Below are positions 45,001 to 55,473 of a DNA stretch of 64,000 nucleotides, piece by piece (the first letter of the stretch is position 1; each line of letters starts with the position of its first letter). The notes beneath the pieces are model-generated. The model saw only the letters and a list, made by a program, of their open reading frames with translations. It made no database searches and was not told the origin of the DNA. A program made the translations under genes and the position numbers. The stretch spans positions 4,154,001-4,218,000 of the forward strand of contig NC_052481.1 in the NCBI RefSeq assembly GCF_009730915.1. Direction: 5' to 3'. This DNA is from Dioscorea cayenensis subsp. rotundata. Taxonomy: Eukaryota; Streptophyta; Magnoliopsida; Dioscoreales; Dioscoreaceae.

Positions 45001-47490
45001 TTACATTTATTTATTACTTTGGATTTTTAATGCCTAACTTTGGTATAAAATGAAATTTTTATTTTTTTCTATAAAATATTTTAATAATACATATTGCTAA
45101 ATATTAAATATGGAATTGGTTAAAATGAATACGTTTTGCTTTTTTTTTTGTTAAAAATAAAATTATATAATTAATTTTAACAAATTTGTCCTAATTTTTT
45201 TTAATTAAAATAGAAAATTTGAGTTTTTTTATAAATAGCTGATAAATGCCTCAATTTAAAAAAATTAGAAACGTACTTGGTGCCAACAGACGAAAGGTTT
45301 TTAACAAAAATTTGAGATTATATTCAAAACAAATTATAATAAAAGAGATTTTATACAAATAAAAGTAAAAAAATTTTGTTTAATTTAAAAACATTAAAAT
45401 TGTTCAAGTGTAGCAAGTAATTTCATTATTTAAAAAAAAAAATTCTAAAGAAAAAAAAAACAGATGTCATATTAGATGGATGACTTGTTTTATGGAGACC
45501 AGACTTTTTAATTAATTAATTCCAATTAAACTAACTTTTTTAAAATTAAATATTTTTAATTAATAATGCTATTACAAACTTTAGAATTTATTTATTTTAA
45601 AAAAAAAACATGTGGTGTTTGCTCAATGGCATGGGCACCCTAGTCAGTGGCATTCAATGCTGTAATTAATAAGCAGTAACTCCTAACTACAAGATATCTT
45701 TTCAGAGACTATAATTATATGGATACTGACCTTGCAACTGGCCCTATTCATTCACTAACTCATTTATTATTTATTTATTTATGAGGGGCACTTTAAAATT
45801 TAAATACTTCACCATCTTGATAAATTATTTATAATTATTTATTTTTTTTCTCAGAAATAATTTTGTCTTCATCTATAACATATTGGTAAATATCTTTCTA
45901 GCTAACTTATTGTGAGCTATTCAATACTCTGTTTTTGAGAACATTCATGCATATGTTTTATAAAACAATCATTATTACAAAAAAAAAAGGACAAAATTTA
46001 TAATTTTCTTCAATTTTTTTATCTGCCATGATTAATTAAATTTTATATACTAAAAAATTTAATTATTTCACAAAATTTTATAAAAAATAGTTATTTTTTT
46101 AAAATTACCTCTAATTTATATCTTCACATTTTCTCTCATATTTAATTTCAAAAAAAAAATTGAATAAAATATTAAAGGTAATTTTGAAAAAAAAAATAAT
46201 AAATGATTTTTGATGTTAGAAAATGACAAGATAAAAAATAACATGAATTTGTGACAGATAAAAAAAAAGAGAGAATATTAAAAATTGCAATAAAAGTTAT
46301 GTATAATTTTGATAATATATCAAGTCAAAAAAATACTATAAGTAAATTTTAATAATTTTCCACTGGCATTATTTATTGTGCCTTTTAGTTGGTGACCACT
46401 TTTTTTTTTTAAATTATTAATGCATTGTCCTATGATCAACTGTCAAAAATGAATATAGAGTCATATCATAAATAATCTATGGTGTAATTTTTTTCATAAT
46501 AAGTATAAATATAAAAAATAAATAAATTCATGTATGTATAACCTTTTCGGCGATTGCATCTTGTATAACGTTAACATCGCTAGTGATGGTGGCGATAACT
46601 TCTCCGGTCGAGGTTTCAGTGTCGAAAAATGCAATATCTCTACACAATAATGATTGTAGATATTCGATTCTCATCTTCGCTACTTGTCTTTCTCCAGTAT
46701 ACATCCAACATGCAACCTCTATCATATGCATATACACAAACACGTACACAAAGAAAAGTTAGAGCATGCATGCATGGCATACATATTGATTAATATTAAT
46801 TTACAAACAATATGTATATATATATTATAAGTTTAATTATTGTATAAGTCTCTGTAATTGTATACTTTCTGCTCTTTTAATCTTTGAAATATTTTTAGGT
46901 ATAATTAAGTCTTTATATTTAATCGAATTAAGTCATTTTAGTCCGTTTTGCAAGGATTTGATTGTACCTAAAAATATTATTGTGGATTAAAATGACTCAG
47001 TTCTATTAAATATGAGGATTTAATTATATCTAAAAATATTAAAAAAATTAAAAAGACAGAAAATACATAATTATAGGGACCTATATGGCGTCGGCAATTA
47101 AACTTATATTATATTGTCAATTAATCATACAATCTACTATTTGGTTTTCATGGGAAACAGTGAAGTGTATATATATATAAAATATATCACGAATAAATTA
47201 GTAAAGTGATCATGTACTGTTATACATAAAGAATAAAAGTAATCATGGGGAAAAGTGAAGTACATATATATCATGAATAAATGAAGAAAAGTGATCATCT
47301 AATGCTATTCATAAAGAATAATAATGATGTGTTTATATATATAGTTATGTATAGTTATGTACCTATCCAAGCTGAGAAGAGGATGACTATTCCCAAGTAA
47401 ACAAAATCAAGAGAATACTGCATGCAACAATGGAACAAGATGTAATGAAGTTAGTCTCACATAATTCTTGTATTTTATAAAATATGTGAA

Positions 47491-47523
<33 letters not shown>

Positions 47524-47902
47524 TATATCTTATGTGAGTGCATGGCATGTATAAGACCTTGGAAACTTGGGTGGAGATGGAAGTAGGGAAAAGATAAGCA
47601 GCACCAAAGACATTAATGAGCTTTCCAAAACAAAGAAAGAAGACAGGAAGAGAAGCTCCATGAACACAAGCTCCAACAAAGCCAAAGGCCATGAGAGTGC
47701 AATCCCATGCATCTGCAAAGAAGAAGAGCTTAAACCATGAACCCTTTGTTTTCACCTTTCTCTTCTTCTTCTTCTTCATCTTCTTGTTCTTGTTCTTTTC
47801 TTGTTGTTCTTGTTCTTTGGTCGATCTTTCATTTTGCTTCTTTTCAGACACTACTTCTTCATGATTGTTGTTCTCAATGATTGCTTCTCCAAACATGGCC
47901 AT
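39200..47902 (-). CDS. Full-size ABCB (P-glycoprotein/MDR-type) ABC transporter, complete
   Basis: Twelve exons on the minus strand (47902-47558, 47417-47363, 46718-46543, 43378-43178, 43088-42829, 42715-42175, 42109-41742, 41643-41255, 40940-40699, 40603-40356, 40264-39852, 39744-39200) have GT-AG borders and join in phase to 3783 bases, 1260 residues plus stop. This is normal ABCB length. Order: Lys/Glu-rich N-tail (20-55), first membrane domain, first nucleotide-binding domain (Walker [10 protein letters not shown] about 430, LSGGQ about 534, [13 protein letters not shown]-loop THRLST), linker, second membrane domain (about 670-1000), second nucleotide-binding domain (GMSGSGKST about 1052, LSGGQ about 1156, AHRLST). 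All catalytic motifs are intact. It is an ATP-driven plasma-membrane exporter type, closest in style to ABCB2/ABCB10; some ABCBs move auxin, but the substrate here is unknown. Intron 3 (3.16 kb) contains transposons. Confidence 0.96.
43975..44125. other. GC-rich island inside ABCB intron 3
   Basis: About 150 bases of GGCGGCGGTCGG / CGCCGCCGGCCATGAAGCCG-like DNA in an intron that is otherwise very AT-rich. On the minus strand it reads like plant exon or 5' leader DNA (GGCTAGGGTTCTTCTTTT, and an ATG followed by an Ala/Gly-rich frame that soon stops). It has the ABCB orientation, so it could be an alternative leader, a captured gene fragment or a dead transposon end. No protein is recognised. 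Confidence 0.4.
44341..44913. mobile_element. hAT MITE in ABCB intron 3, 573 bp
   Basis: The perfect 12-bp ends are TAGGGGTGGCAA and TTGCCACCCCTA. The 8-bp target duplication TTTATGAC lies at 44333-44340 and 44914-44921. TAGGGGTGGCAA is a classic plant hAT terminus. The subterminal TTGTCCGGAC/GTCCGGA words are repeated in both orientations (at least ten occurrences), as expected for transposase-binding sites. Confidence 0.95.
46831..47103. mobile_element. Fold-back MITE in ABCB intron 2
   Basis: The two halves are imperfect inverted copies of each other: GTTTAATT...TTTTTAGGTATAATTAAGTC and AATGACTCAG...ATTAAAC pair along nearly the whole length around a centre near 46960. The flanks are TA-rich, so a TA or longer duplication cannot be told from background. 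Its RNA would form a long hairpin within the ABCB pre-mRNA. Superfamily undecided. Confidence 0.65.
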
Positions 47903-48000
47903 CTTGGCCTTATCTGTTTGGATAAGAAGAGCAAAAAAGAAGTATAGGGTTTTGACAAAAGTGTAAGAGAGGTGGAGCTTGCTAGTGAAGTGTGCCCTTG

Positions 48001-48008
48001 TATTTATA
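48001..48008 (-). promoter_or_regulatory. TATA box of the ABCB gene
   Basis: TATAAATA on the minus strand, 99 bases before the start codon at 47902, between TA-poor flanks. The intervening sequence is a plausible short leader. Confidence 0.65.
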
Positions 48009-48009
48009 A

Positions 48010-48924
48010 TAACTATATAAATGTCACACGCTCAGAAGTACTTTAAATTTTAATTAATTAATTAACTAATTAATATCTATACGTACTCGGTCGCTACCAA
48101 AATTTTTCAAGGAACAAATAAATAATTTTTTTATTACATTTAATTTTTATTTATATTAAATATAGTATTAATAATTTAAAAAAATTAATTGTGTTTATTT
48201 ATTTCACCATATAATAAATCTTTTAAAATTAAGGCATGGCAACAATTTCTATTGTAGAGATTTATCAATTTTGATTTATGGAGTTGTTTAATGATATAAT
48301 TAGAGGTTTCATTATAAGTCTATATATAATATTGTTTCAAAATCCTTAAAATTATAAAAATTTAATGCCACATAAGAGAATTTGCCTGGGAATTTGCCTA
48401 ATTTAATGTATAGTCCTTTCACCTACCAACTATTTAAGAATTTGAGTTAAAGCACTTGAGAGTTCTATAACAAATATATCTCTTCCAACCAGTGTTTATT
48501 TTCATACACAACTATTCGAAATCACTTGTCTAAGTATTATAAATCTCTATCACTTAAACCAAATTCTTATTAGTTAATTTTTTTATTTTTATAATCATTA
48601 TATTGCTGATAATGTTTTTTCAAAATAATTTGTATGTATATTTACTTAATTAAATTTTGGAACAACATTAACTCATCTTGGGATATTTTGGAATAACATT
48701 AACTCATCTTGGGACATTTCATGTGTTTGGTTGGTTGTTGAGTACTTATTGGACAATCAAACCCACAACTCCATTAATTCACATACAAATAATTCTTTTC
48801 CCATATTTAATTATTTAAATAAATATCCATAATATTAATATAAACTAAAATCTATTACTTTATAAAATTACCCAATAACCTTTTTTTTTACTTTTATTTG
48901 TCCCTATTCATCCTTAAGCTTTAT
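48010..48924. other. ABCB upstream region, no gene seen
   Basis: AT-rich. A TTTTGGAA(T/C)AACATTAACTCATCTTGGGA phrase is present twice in tandem (about 48656-48715). No coding frame. Confidence 0.5.
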
Positions 48925-49297
48925 GGGCCGTTTATTACAACATAATAAAATTACTATGATAATACGAGTGGAAATGTTATATGGTTAAAAATATTACTGA
49001 AATTTGATATAATTATGTTTGGTTAGAAACTCTTATTATGGAGAATAGTTCATTGTTGTGTTTCATTGTCATGGTAATCAATTTGCTACAATATAAGAAG
49101 TTATAAGATTACCACGGTAATCCAAGGTAGACACCAAATTTGGTGGTAGGATTACCAATTTTCTTGATAATATTTATAAGTTGATAATGTAATATTACCA
49201 TCTAAATTATCACTGGTGCAATACCAAATATAGTAATATTTTAGATTACCACGTAACACGTGGTAATCTTTCTATATTACCGCGAACCAAACGGCCC
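48925..49297. mobile_element. Short TIR MITE, 373 bp
   Basis: It begins GGGCCGTTTATTAC and ends CGAACCAAACGGCCC, giving GGGCCGTTT as the shared terminus. Inside, GGTAAT and ATTACC words are repeated many times in both orientations. Flanks TTAT and TTAT suggest a TTA-type duplication, which would fit Harbinger, but alignment is one base ambiguous. Confidence 0.65.
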
Positions 49298-50585
49298 TTA
49301 TTATTCTTTGTCAGTCAAACTTGGTTAATTCCTCAATTAATGAAGGCATTTTATGTGACATGCAATACGGCCAAATGAATAAAATCACAATTTTTTTGAA
49401 TAAATGTTTATTTGAAACCTATAAATAAACCAAGGGTTTGTTTGAACCTATTATCAAGCATATGATTTAATTAGTTAATGTAATTGGAAAATTTAAAATG
49501 TAAAATAAAATCTCATTAAAATATACATAAATGAGTTTGATTTTTTTTAAATAAATAAACTTACCACTTATCATTACACTGTATAAACCCAAGTTTACAT
49601 GATTAGTAAAATAAAATAATTTGTTATAACTATATTTATGAAATTTACAAATAGATTTATTTTAATAAATCATTTGTAAGTTATTTTAAAAACTAAAACA
49701 TTTTTATAAATATTATACAGCTAGCCACACACCTACATTCAAGTTATATTTATAAGTGTATATATATAGTGTGTTATCACATGAACTGAGGTGTTTTTAG
49801 GTTAGCTTATCTATCTATCGTGTTTAAAAATTTAGCTTATTTAGTAGTAAATAACTTCAATTTTTTTTTTTGTTGAAACTGGACATGCCACATTGATCCA
49901 TATGATCACAAGCAATCAAACTTATTATTATGTTTTTTCTGCATTATCTCAAAAAAATAATATTATAATATTTCATAAAAATTTATTACAATTTCTTTTT
50001 CGGTTTCGGCTCTAAACTCAAAACTTCTATTACTATAGTGAGGGAGGAATTCATAAACTTGATTATAATCATAGAGGAGAAATTATTTTATTAATTTTCT
50101 TTTGAGGCACAAAAATATTGTAATGATGAGAAAAAAAATAACATATTAACTAAATAAAAAAAACCGAAGCTAAAATTAAATCGGTCACAATAATGAAAAA
50201 AAAAAAAATTCAAGTATGTCTTATGTCTTGATCTTTCCAACATTGGATTTTGGACGGTGCTAGCATCACAAGCAACAGTGATCACTTCTCTTGTTTTCAT
50301 TGAAATAACTAAGGTGAAAGATTTGATTAAATTCATATCATTTTGACTAATAAATGATATGATCTAATAATATAAAAGTTTTACAACATTACTTGACAAT
50401 TATATTCATTAATCAACTAGATTTTATATTAAAAAAAATAGATTGTTCTTTGGCTAAACACATTTACTAAGATGACAAATGAGTGGTCAATTTACATTGA
50501 TCGGAGGTTGAGTGATCCTTTCAAACTCTCTGTTTGGTAAGAGCTCGTGTTGTTCTGTTTGAGTTGATATGACAAGCTTTAATCA
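49298..50585. other. Intergenic, no gene seen
   Basis: AT-rich sequence between the ABCB gene and the duplicated ABCB flank. The minus-strand frame 50091-50336 has no recognisable features. Confidence 0.5.
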
Positions 50586-51060
50586 TTATGTTAAGAATAG
50601 TATTGAATCTGAAAACTATTATGATTTATTTAATTTTAAGCTATAAATACAGAGAAAGAGAGAGGGACAGAAAAATAAAGGTTTGATTGTTGTGTATTTC
50701 CAACGCTCTTGAAATGGTTATTTGCTATCTATTCTTTCATTTCATGACACTTATTAGTTTGATGGTGATCTCTTTCCTACCCATTTTAAGTACTTATCAA
50801 AATTTAATCCTATAAGACCTATAATCAAATTAGCAGAATATTTGTATATCAATTTTTTTTTATTTTTTTAAATTAATTAACAGTTTTTGAAAATTTATAA
50901 TTTTTCGGATCAATACCTCTCATATTTTTTTACTTATTATTCATCCTTTTAATTTTTATTTTTACTTATTATCTTGGTAAATTTTTTTTTTATAATACCA
51001 CAAGTATCTCGATGTTGTTGCATTGGAGCTTGTCTTCCTAACGATCTAGTGTTTGTTCAC

Positions 51061-51780
51061 GGGTTAATTTTTTAGGAAGTCACCCAACTTTGCCTTATTA
51101 TCATTTTGGTCATCCAATTTCAAAATATATCAAAGTGGTCACTCAAGTTATAAAAACTTTCACCGGGAAGTCACCCGAGACTCTCCGTCGCCCAATAGCC
51201 TACGTGGCGGCCGTAAAAGCCCAGTCAGCCACTAATGTAAACATTATCAAGCTTACGTGGCTTGTTCACGTCAGATTAAGTCGATGAGTCATCAAAACAA
51301 TGACACCTCAGCCATTTCTTCTTCTTCTTCTTCTTCTTCTTCTTCTTCTTCTTCTCTACATTCTTCTTCTCAGTCCTTTCTCCTTCTTTTTCTTCTTTCT
51401 CTGATTCTTCTTCTCTACCCTCTTCTTCTTTGTGCCAGTGTTCTAGAGACTTTTGAATCTAATCTTTTTTTCTTTATTTATTTTTTCATGTTTCTCAAAC
51501 TGTTTCCTAAGATAAAAATGCTCTTTTATTGCCATGTCGGGACCGTCATCCTGCTCATTTCATTGTCGGGAGATGATCGAGGAGATGATGGTGTTCGATC
51601 CCAACTATCATCTCTATTGACTCCACTGGATGATGTGATTCAACTGGATAAATTTGTAAAAAAATGTTTTTTTCTTTTGTCAAGCTTTGCATTTGTCAAG
51701 CTTAAGCAAGTCACCCTTACCTAGTGAATGATATATGCATAACATGTCAGGCATCTCTTTTCTCTTTTGCTTTTTTGGTG

Positions 51781-51875
<95 letters not shown>

Positions 51876-52605
51876 GGACCTTATATCATCGACGCCATGG
51901 AGGTGTGAGAAGGAGCCTGACAAGTCGACGATGCCAAGCTGAAGGTTACAGCTAACCCGGTGAGACCTCCACCATGCACGCCCTCTCAAGTGCTCCGTCT
52001 CTCATCCAAGTCCATCCGCAACATAAGCTCGAGATCGACCTCGAGCTCCACTACAGCTTCCATCGAAATGCCCAGGTTTTCTCCTCTCCTTTTTTTTTCT
52101 GTGGATAAGAACCATGCTTTTTGTGGATTTAGGGTTTTGAGAAGACTCTTCACTATTTCGTTTGTTTCTTTTAACTCATTTTGTAAGACAGGACTTGCAT
52201 TGATTTCTTCAAGTCTCGAGAACAATGGCACAAAGAAAAAGAGGGTAGAGAAGAAGAATCAGAGAAAGAAGAAAAAGAAGGAGAAAGGGCTGAGAAGAAG
52301 AATGTAGATAAGAAGAACCAGAAGAAGAAGAAGAAGAAGAAGAAGAAGAAAGGGCTGAGGTGTCATTGTTTTGATGACTCAGCGACTTAATCTGACGTGG
52401 ACAAGCCATGTAAGCTTGATAATGTTTACATCAGCGGCTGACTGGGCTTTTACGGCCGCCACGTAGGCTATTGGGTGACGGAGAGTCTCGGGTGACTTCC
52501 GGGTGAAAGTTTTTATAACTTGAGTGACCAATTTGATATGTTTTGAAATTGGATGACCAAAATGATAATAAGGCAAAGTTGGGTGACTTCCTGAAAAGTT
52601 AACCC
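51061..52605. mobile_element. Mutator-like element with long terminal inverted repeats, 1545 bp
   Basis: The ends GGGTTAATTTTTTAGGAAGT and (reversed) GGGTTAACTTTTCAGGAAGT open inverted repeats that stay alignable for about 390 bases, including the (TTC)n/(GAA)n stretch at about 51314-51354 and 52318-52352. A perfect 10-bp target duplication, GTTTGTTCAC, lies at 51051-51060 and 52606-52615. Long inverted repeats and 9-11-bp duplications are diagnostic of MULEs. No transposase is encoded. The unique core (about 51450-52210) holds (GA)n at 51784-51825, (ATG)n at 51826-51873, and a GC-richer piece at 51890-52075 that may be captured. Confidence 0.93.
51890..52075. other. Possible captured gene fragment inside the MULE
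   Basis: GC-richer than its surroundings, with exon-like composition, ending CATCGAAATGCCCAG followed by GTTTTCTC, which could be a splice donor. One plus frame gives SLIQVHPQHKLEIDLELHY before the putative donor. I do not recognise the parent gene and both strands have open frames here, so this is only a candidate Pack-MULE cargo. Confidence 0.3.
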
Positions 52606-52800
52606 GTTTGTTCACCAAAAAGAGAGCTAACCCTCTAGTACCTGGCCACAAACACACCGGAGAGGGTGAGGTCATCCCTCTCTTACCCAACCATAGGTAT
52701 ACAGATGATTTGTCATCCCTTGACCTATTATTTAAGAGGGAAAATAAACTACCATTCTTTTATTGTAGGGATGGTCTTGTTATTTTATTTATTTATTTAT

Positions 52801-53464
52801 TTTTTATTATATGAGCACTTAACCCAATCATTATATATATATATATATATATAGATACAAGTGCTATTAAGATCAAATCTCATTATAGGAAATGTAGGAA
52901 ATGCAGGAATGCCACGGAGAAATTGCTTTAGAATTACTCTGTCATCATTTGTAAACATTGGCGATCAAATTGGTGTTGGATTACTAATGGAATGAGACTT
53001 TATATGTAAAAATACTTAACATTAAATAAGTCAATTATAGTTTATAATTTAGTACTTATGAGAACAAAATAACATGTAAGTTTAACAATAAATAGTTGTA
53101 CTAATTGTAAACAACGATAAAAGAGAACTTTCCCCGATGAATATTTTGCAAATCAAACAAGACTTCTTGAGTAGTTTTGTGATTGATAAACTACTTGATA
53201 AGCGTCTAATATAGATAAGGTTTTTGGTTGACTTAGAAGCAAATAGTATGTGTTTAGTTTAGATGTAAGATAGAACCTAGAGCTTGATCAATGAGTTTGT
53301 TTGTATTGTAACTAATTAATTAACAAAAACTATAATATATGGGATATACTAAATAACTAATAGTTCCATTTGCTTTGATCAAACCGACAACAAGTTAAAA
53401 TGTGAAGACATGAAAGTAAGTCTTTATTTTTATTTATTTATTTATTTATTTTTTGTGATATAAA
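52801..53464. other. Intergenic relic zone, no gene seen
   Basis: AT-rich with an (AT)n run at 52833-52851. The last ABCB exon, expected between here and the relic at 53746, is absent. Confidence 0.5.
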
Positions 53465-53640
53465 ACATTGGATTTGACCCGATTTATCCCGGATGTATGA
53501 GAGTGAGGGGGCCTAACACTCTCAACAAGGAGCACATTCAACTGTCACGTGTCTTTACTTTTCATGAGAGCCGCGAATCAAACTCATGTCTCATTCAAAT
53601 GAAAAAAATTGAAATGACACTTGACCAAGAAATTTTGAGC
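53465..53640 (-). mobile_element. Probable SINE, minus strand
   Basis: On the minus strand, TTGGTCAAGTGTC resembles a box A, and about 30 bases later GAGTTTGATTCGCGG resembles a box B (GGTTCGANTCC with changes). A non-tRNA body with GCCCCCTCACTCTC and CGGGATAAATCGGGTC follows. No tRNA fold is complete. Both boxes are degenerate, so this is tentative. Confidence 0.4.
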
Positions 53641-53745
53641 AACTTCAAATTTTCAGCAAGGATGTTAGAACACTTTCATGTGAACTAAGATTGAAAACTA
53701 ATTAAGATAATTTAAGAAAGTAAAGAAAGCATTGAAGAAGAGCAC

Positions 53746-53880
53746 ACATACCATCAACCATCACTTTCCCAACAGTTGAATCATAAAAACTCATAATAGG
53801 AGCAAGCACTGTGCTCTACTGGACCCACTCATCCCTACCAATCACATGATCTCGCCAGAACTGACTCTAAGATCTAAGGG
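53746..53880 (-). pseudogene. ABCB exon relic (Walker A region of the second nucleotide-binding domain)
   Basis: On the minus strand the fragment corresponds to the end of exon 11 of the intact ABCB gene (39852-39970): it keeps LVGMSGS, then a disrupted Walker A, then a copy of the FYD(S/P)T(V/A)GKVM(V/I)DG end and the GT donor. GGTTCCG-type bases for the Gly-Lys of Walker A are lost (TCCAGTAGAGCACAG in place of a GGxGKST codon string). It is cut at 53880, where a GGGGGCGTTTGG terminus begins. It proves a former third ABCB copy between the two others. Confidence 0.85.
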
Positions 53881-54400
53881 GGCGTTTGGTTGTCAAGAGT
53901 AGATTAGGAGTGTAGTGGAGTGAGAATGGTACGAGGGGAAATGAAGTATCAGTGAGAAAGAAACATGTGTTTGGTTGATAAGCTTTGAAGAGTGTAATTC
54001 ATTGGGAATGGAAAAAGTATAGAAAATAAATATGATAAAATGACACGTGTGCCTTTTATGTAATTAAATGCTATTATATATAATAATAAATTATTTTTAA
54101 TTATATTTTTAAAAAAATTGAAAAATGTAAACAAACACTTTTTTTATTTATATTATTTTATATTTGATGTTACAACAGATAGATAATATATATATATATA
54201 TATTCCCTATTGATAATTATATTGTTTAGTGTTCTAAATTTATTGATGAGTAATTGCTTAAGAAAACTACTTAAAGAAATTAAAATTTTCATTAAAAATT
54301 CATTAAATTTATATATTCATAAACTATAGGAATTGGGCTAAAAATATTGTATGGCATGTTTATATAAAAAATAATAATAAATAAATTAAATGTATCTCCT
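53881..54400. mobile_element. Probable TIR element, one end visible
   Basis: It begins GGGGGCGTTTGGTTGTCAAG exactly where the ABCB relic stops, and GTGTTTGGTTGATAAG follows about 90 bases on. GGGGCGTTTGGTT-type starts are common in plant hAT and Harbinger MITEs. I cannot find the opposite terminus, so the right border is a guess. Confidence 0.4.
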
Positions 54401-54433
54401 AATTTAGACAAAATATTCAAAATATCCAAATCT

Positions 54434-55038
54434 CAAGACCAGCCAAGAGCACCGATCTGAAGGCGGTCTAAAATACTCAAATCTCAGGATCAGCCGAGAG
54501 CACTGATCTCGAGGCGATCCAAAATATCAAAAATACATAAATCTCAAGACCAGCCGAGAGCACTGATCTCGAGGTGGTCTAAAGTACCCAAATCTCAGGA
54601 TCAGCTGAGAGCACCAATCTCGAGGCGATCCAAAATACATAAATCTCAAGACCAGCCGAGAGCACCGATCTCGAGGCGGTCTAAAATACTCAAATCTTAA
54701 GATCAGCCGAGAGCAAGATCTCGAGGCGGTCTAAAATACTCAAATCTCAAGATCAGCCGAAAGCACAGATCTCGAGGCGATCTAAAATATTAAAATCTCA
54801 GGATCAGCCGGGAGCACCAATCTCGAGGCGATCCAAAATACATAAATATCAAGACCAGTCGAGAGCACCGATCTTGAGGCGATCTAAAGTACTCAAATCT
54901 CAGGATCAGCTGAGAGCACCAATATAGAGGCGATCAAAAATACATAAATCTCAAGACTAGTCGAGAACACTGATCTCGAGGCGGTCTAAAATACCCAAAT
55001 CTCAGGATCAGTTGAAACCATATATCTCAAGGTTATCC
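54434..55038. repeat. 51-bp tandem array of hairpin-forming units with alternating A/B types
   Basis: Twelve units of about 51 bp (54434, 54485, 54545, 54596, 54647 and onward). Each has a 5-base left arm, CAGCCGAGAGCAC(C/T)GATCTCGAGGC, and a 5-base right arm. A units pair AGACC with GGTCT. B units pair GGATC with GATCC. Types mostly alternate, giving a 102-bp higher-order repeat. Inner segments GCC/GGC and GAGA/TCTC pair as well, with a two-base GA bulge and a 7-base loop. The spacer is AAAATAC(T/A)(C/T)AAATCT. No coding frame is conserved. Confidence 0.95.
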
Positions 55039-55473
55039 AATTCTCAAGATCCAATTCTGGTAGTCTTTCTTGACAACCTGTAGAGCCGATGGATCCTTCC
55101 TGGGCAATAGTTGTTGTCCCTTAAGGGCCTGCAGGGGATCCTCTCCTACCACTAGTATCATCGCGTCATAGTCACAGACAGAAGAAGCCTTTCTCTAGGT
55201 AGAATGAAGACGTTGGTTTTCCGGTTCAACTTAAGCGATCATCTAAAAGGAAAGCCATCTCTCCAGAAGGTACGCCAGCTGACCCACTTTCTTTTTCTGA
55301 TTGGTCTGATAGTCAGCTGGAGCAATATTGTCTAGCTTGTGGCATTGATTTTGACATTCTTCATAATAACAAACATTCTTCTTTCGATTTCTCTAGACTT
55401 CTTGAATCTGATAGAGCTAGCTAGTCAAAGTCCCAGTCGGTCCTTCGAGATCTCGTTAGGATTCAGTTTCTTT
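55039..55473. other. Spacer or LINE 5' part
   Basis: More balanced base composition than the flanks, with short plus-strand open stretches leading to the LINE endonuclease start. It may be the 5' region of the LINE (end of ORF1 or leader), but no zinc-knuckle or other ORF1 motif is visible. Confidence 0.4.

Larger units (their letters stand above)
50586..52800. repeat. Left copy of a duplicated ABCB 3' flank, split by a MULE
   Basis: 50586-50850 aligns with 62651-62918 (shared phrases GAGAAAGAGAGAGGGA, AAAGGTTTGAT, TGTGTATTTCCAAC, TTGGTGGTGATCT-like, GCAAAATATTTGTATATC-like). After the Mutator-like insertion, 52640-52800 aligns with about 63075-63190 (TCATCCCT(C/T)GACCT, CTA(C)CATTCTTT/CATACTTTCCTATTG, AAGGATGG-like). 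In the right copy this DNA lies 3' of an ABCB gene. Here it lies 3' of the ABCB exon relic at 53746. Confidence 0.75.

Noticed and set aside
52801-53745. The missing last exon of the middle ABCB copy
   Set aside because: Read on both strands, no LSGGQ, Walker B or H-loop coding remains in this stretch.
54434-55038. A CRISPR-like array
   Set aside because: The variable part is inside the repeat stem and the spacers are near-identical, the opposite of CRISPR organisation, and this is plant DNA.
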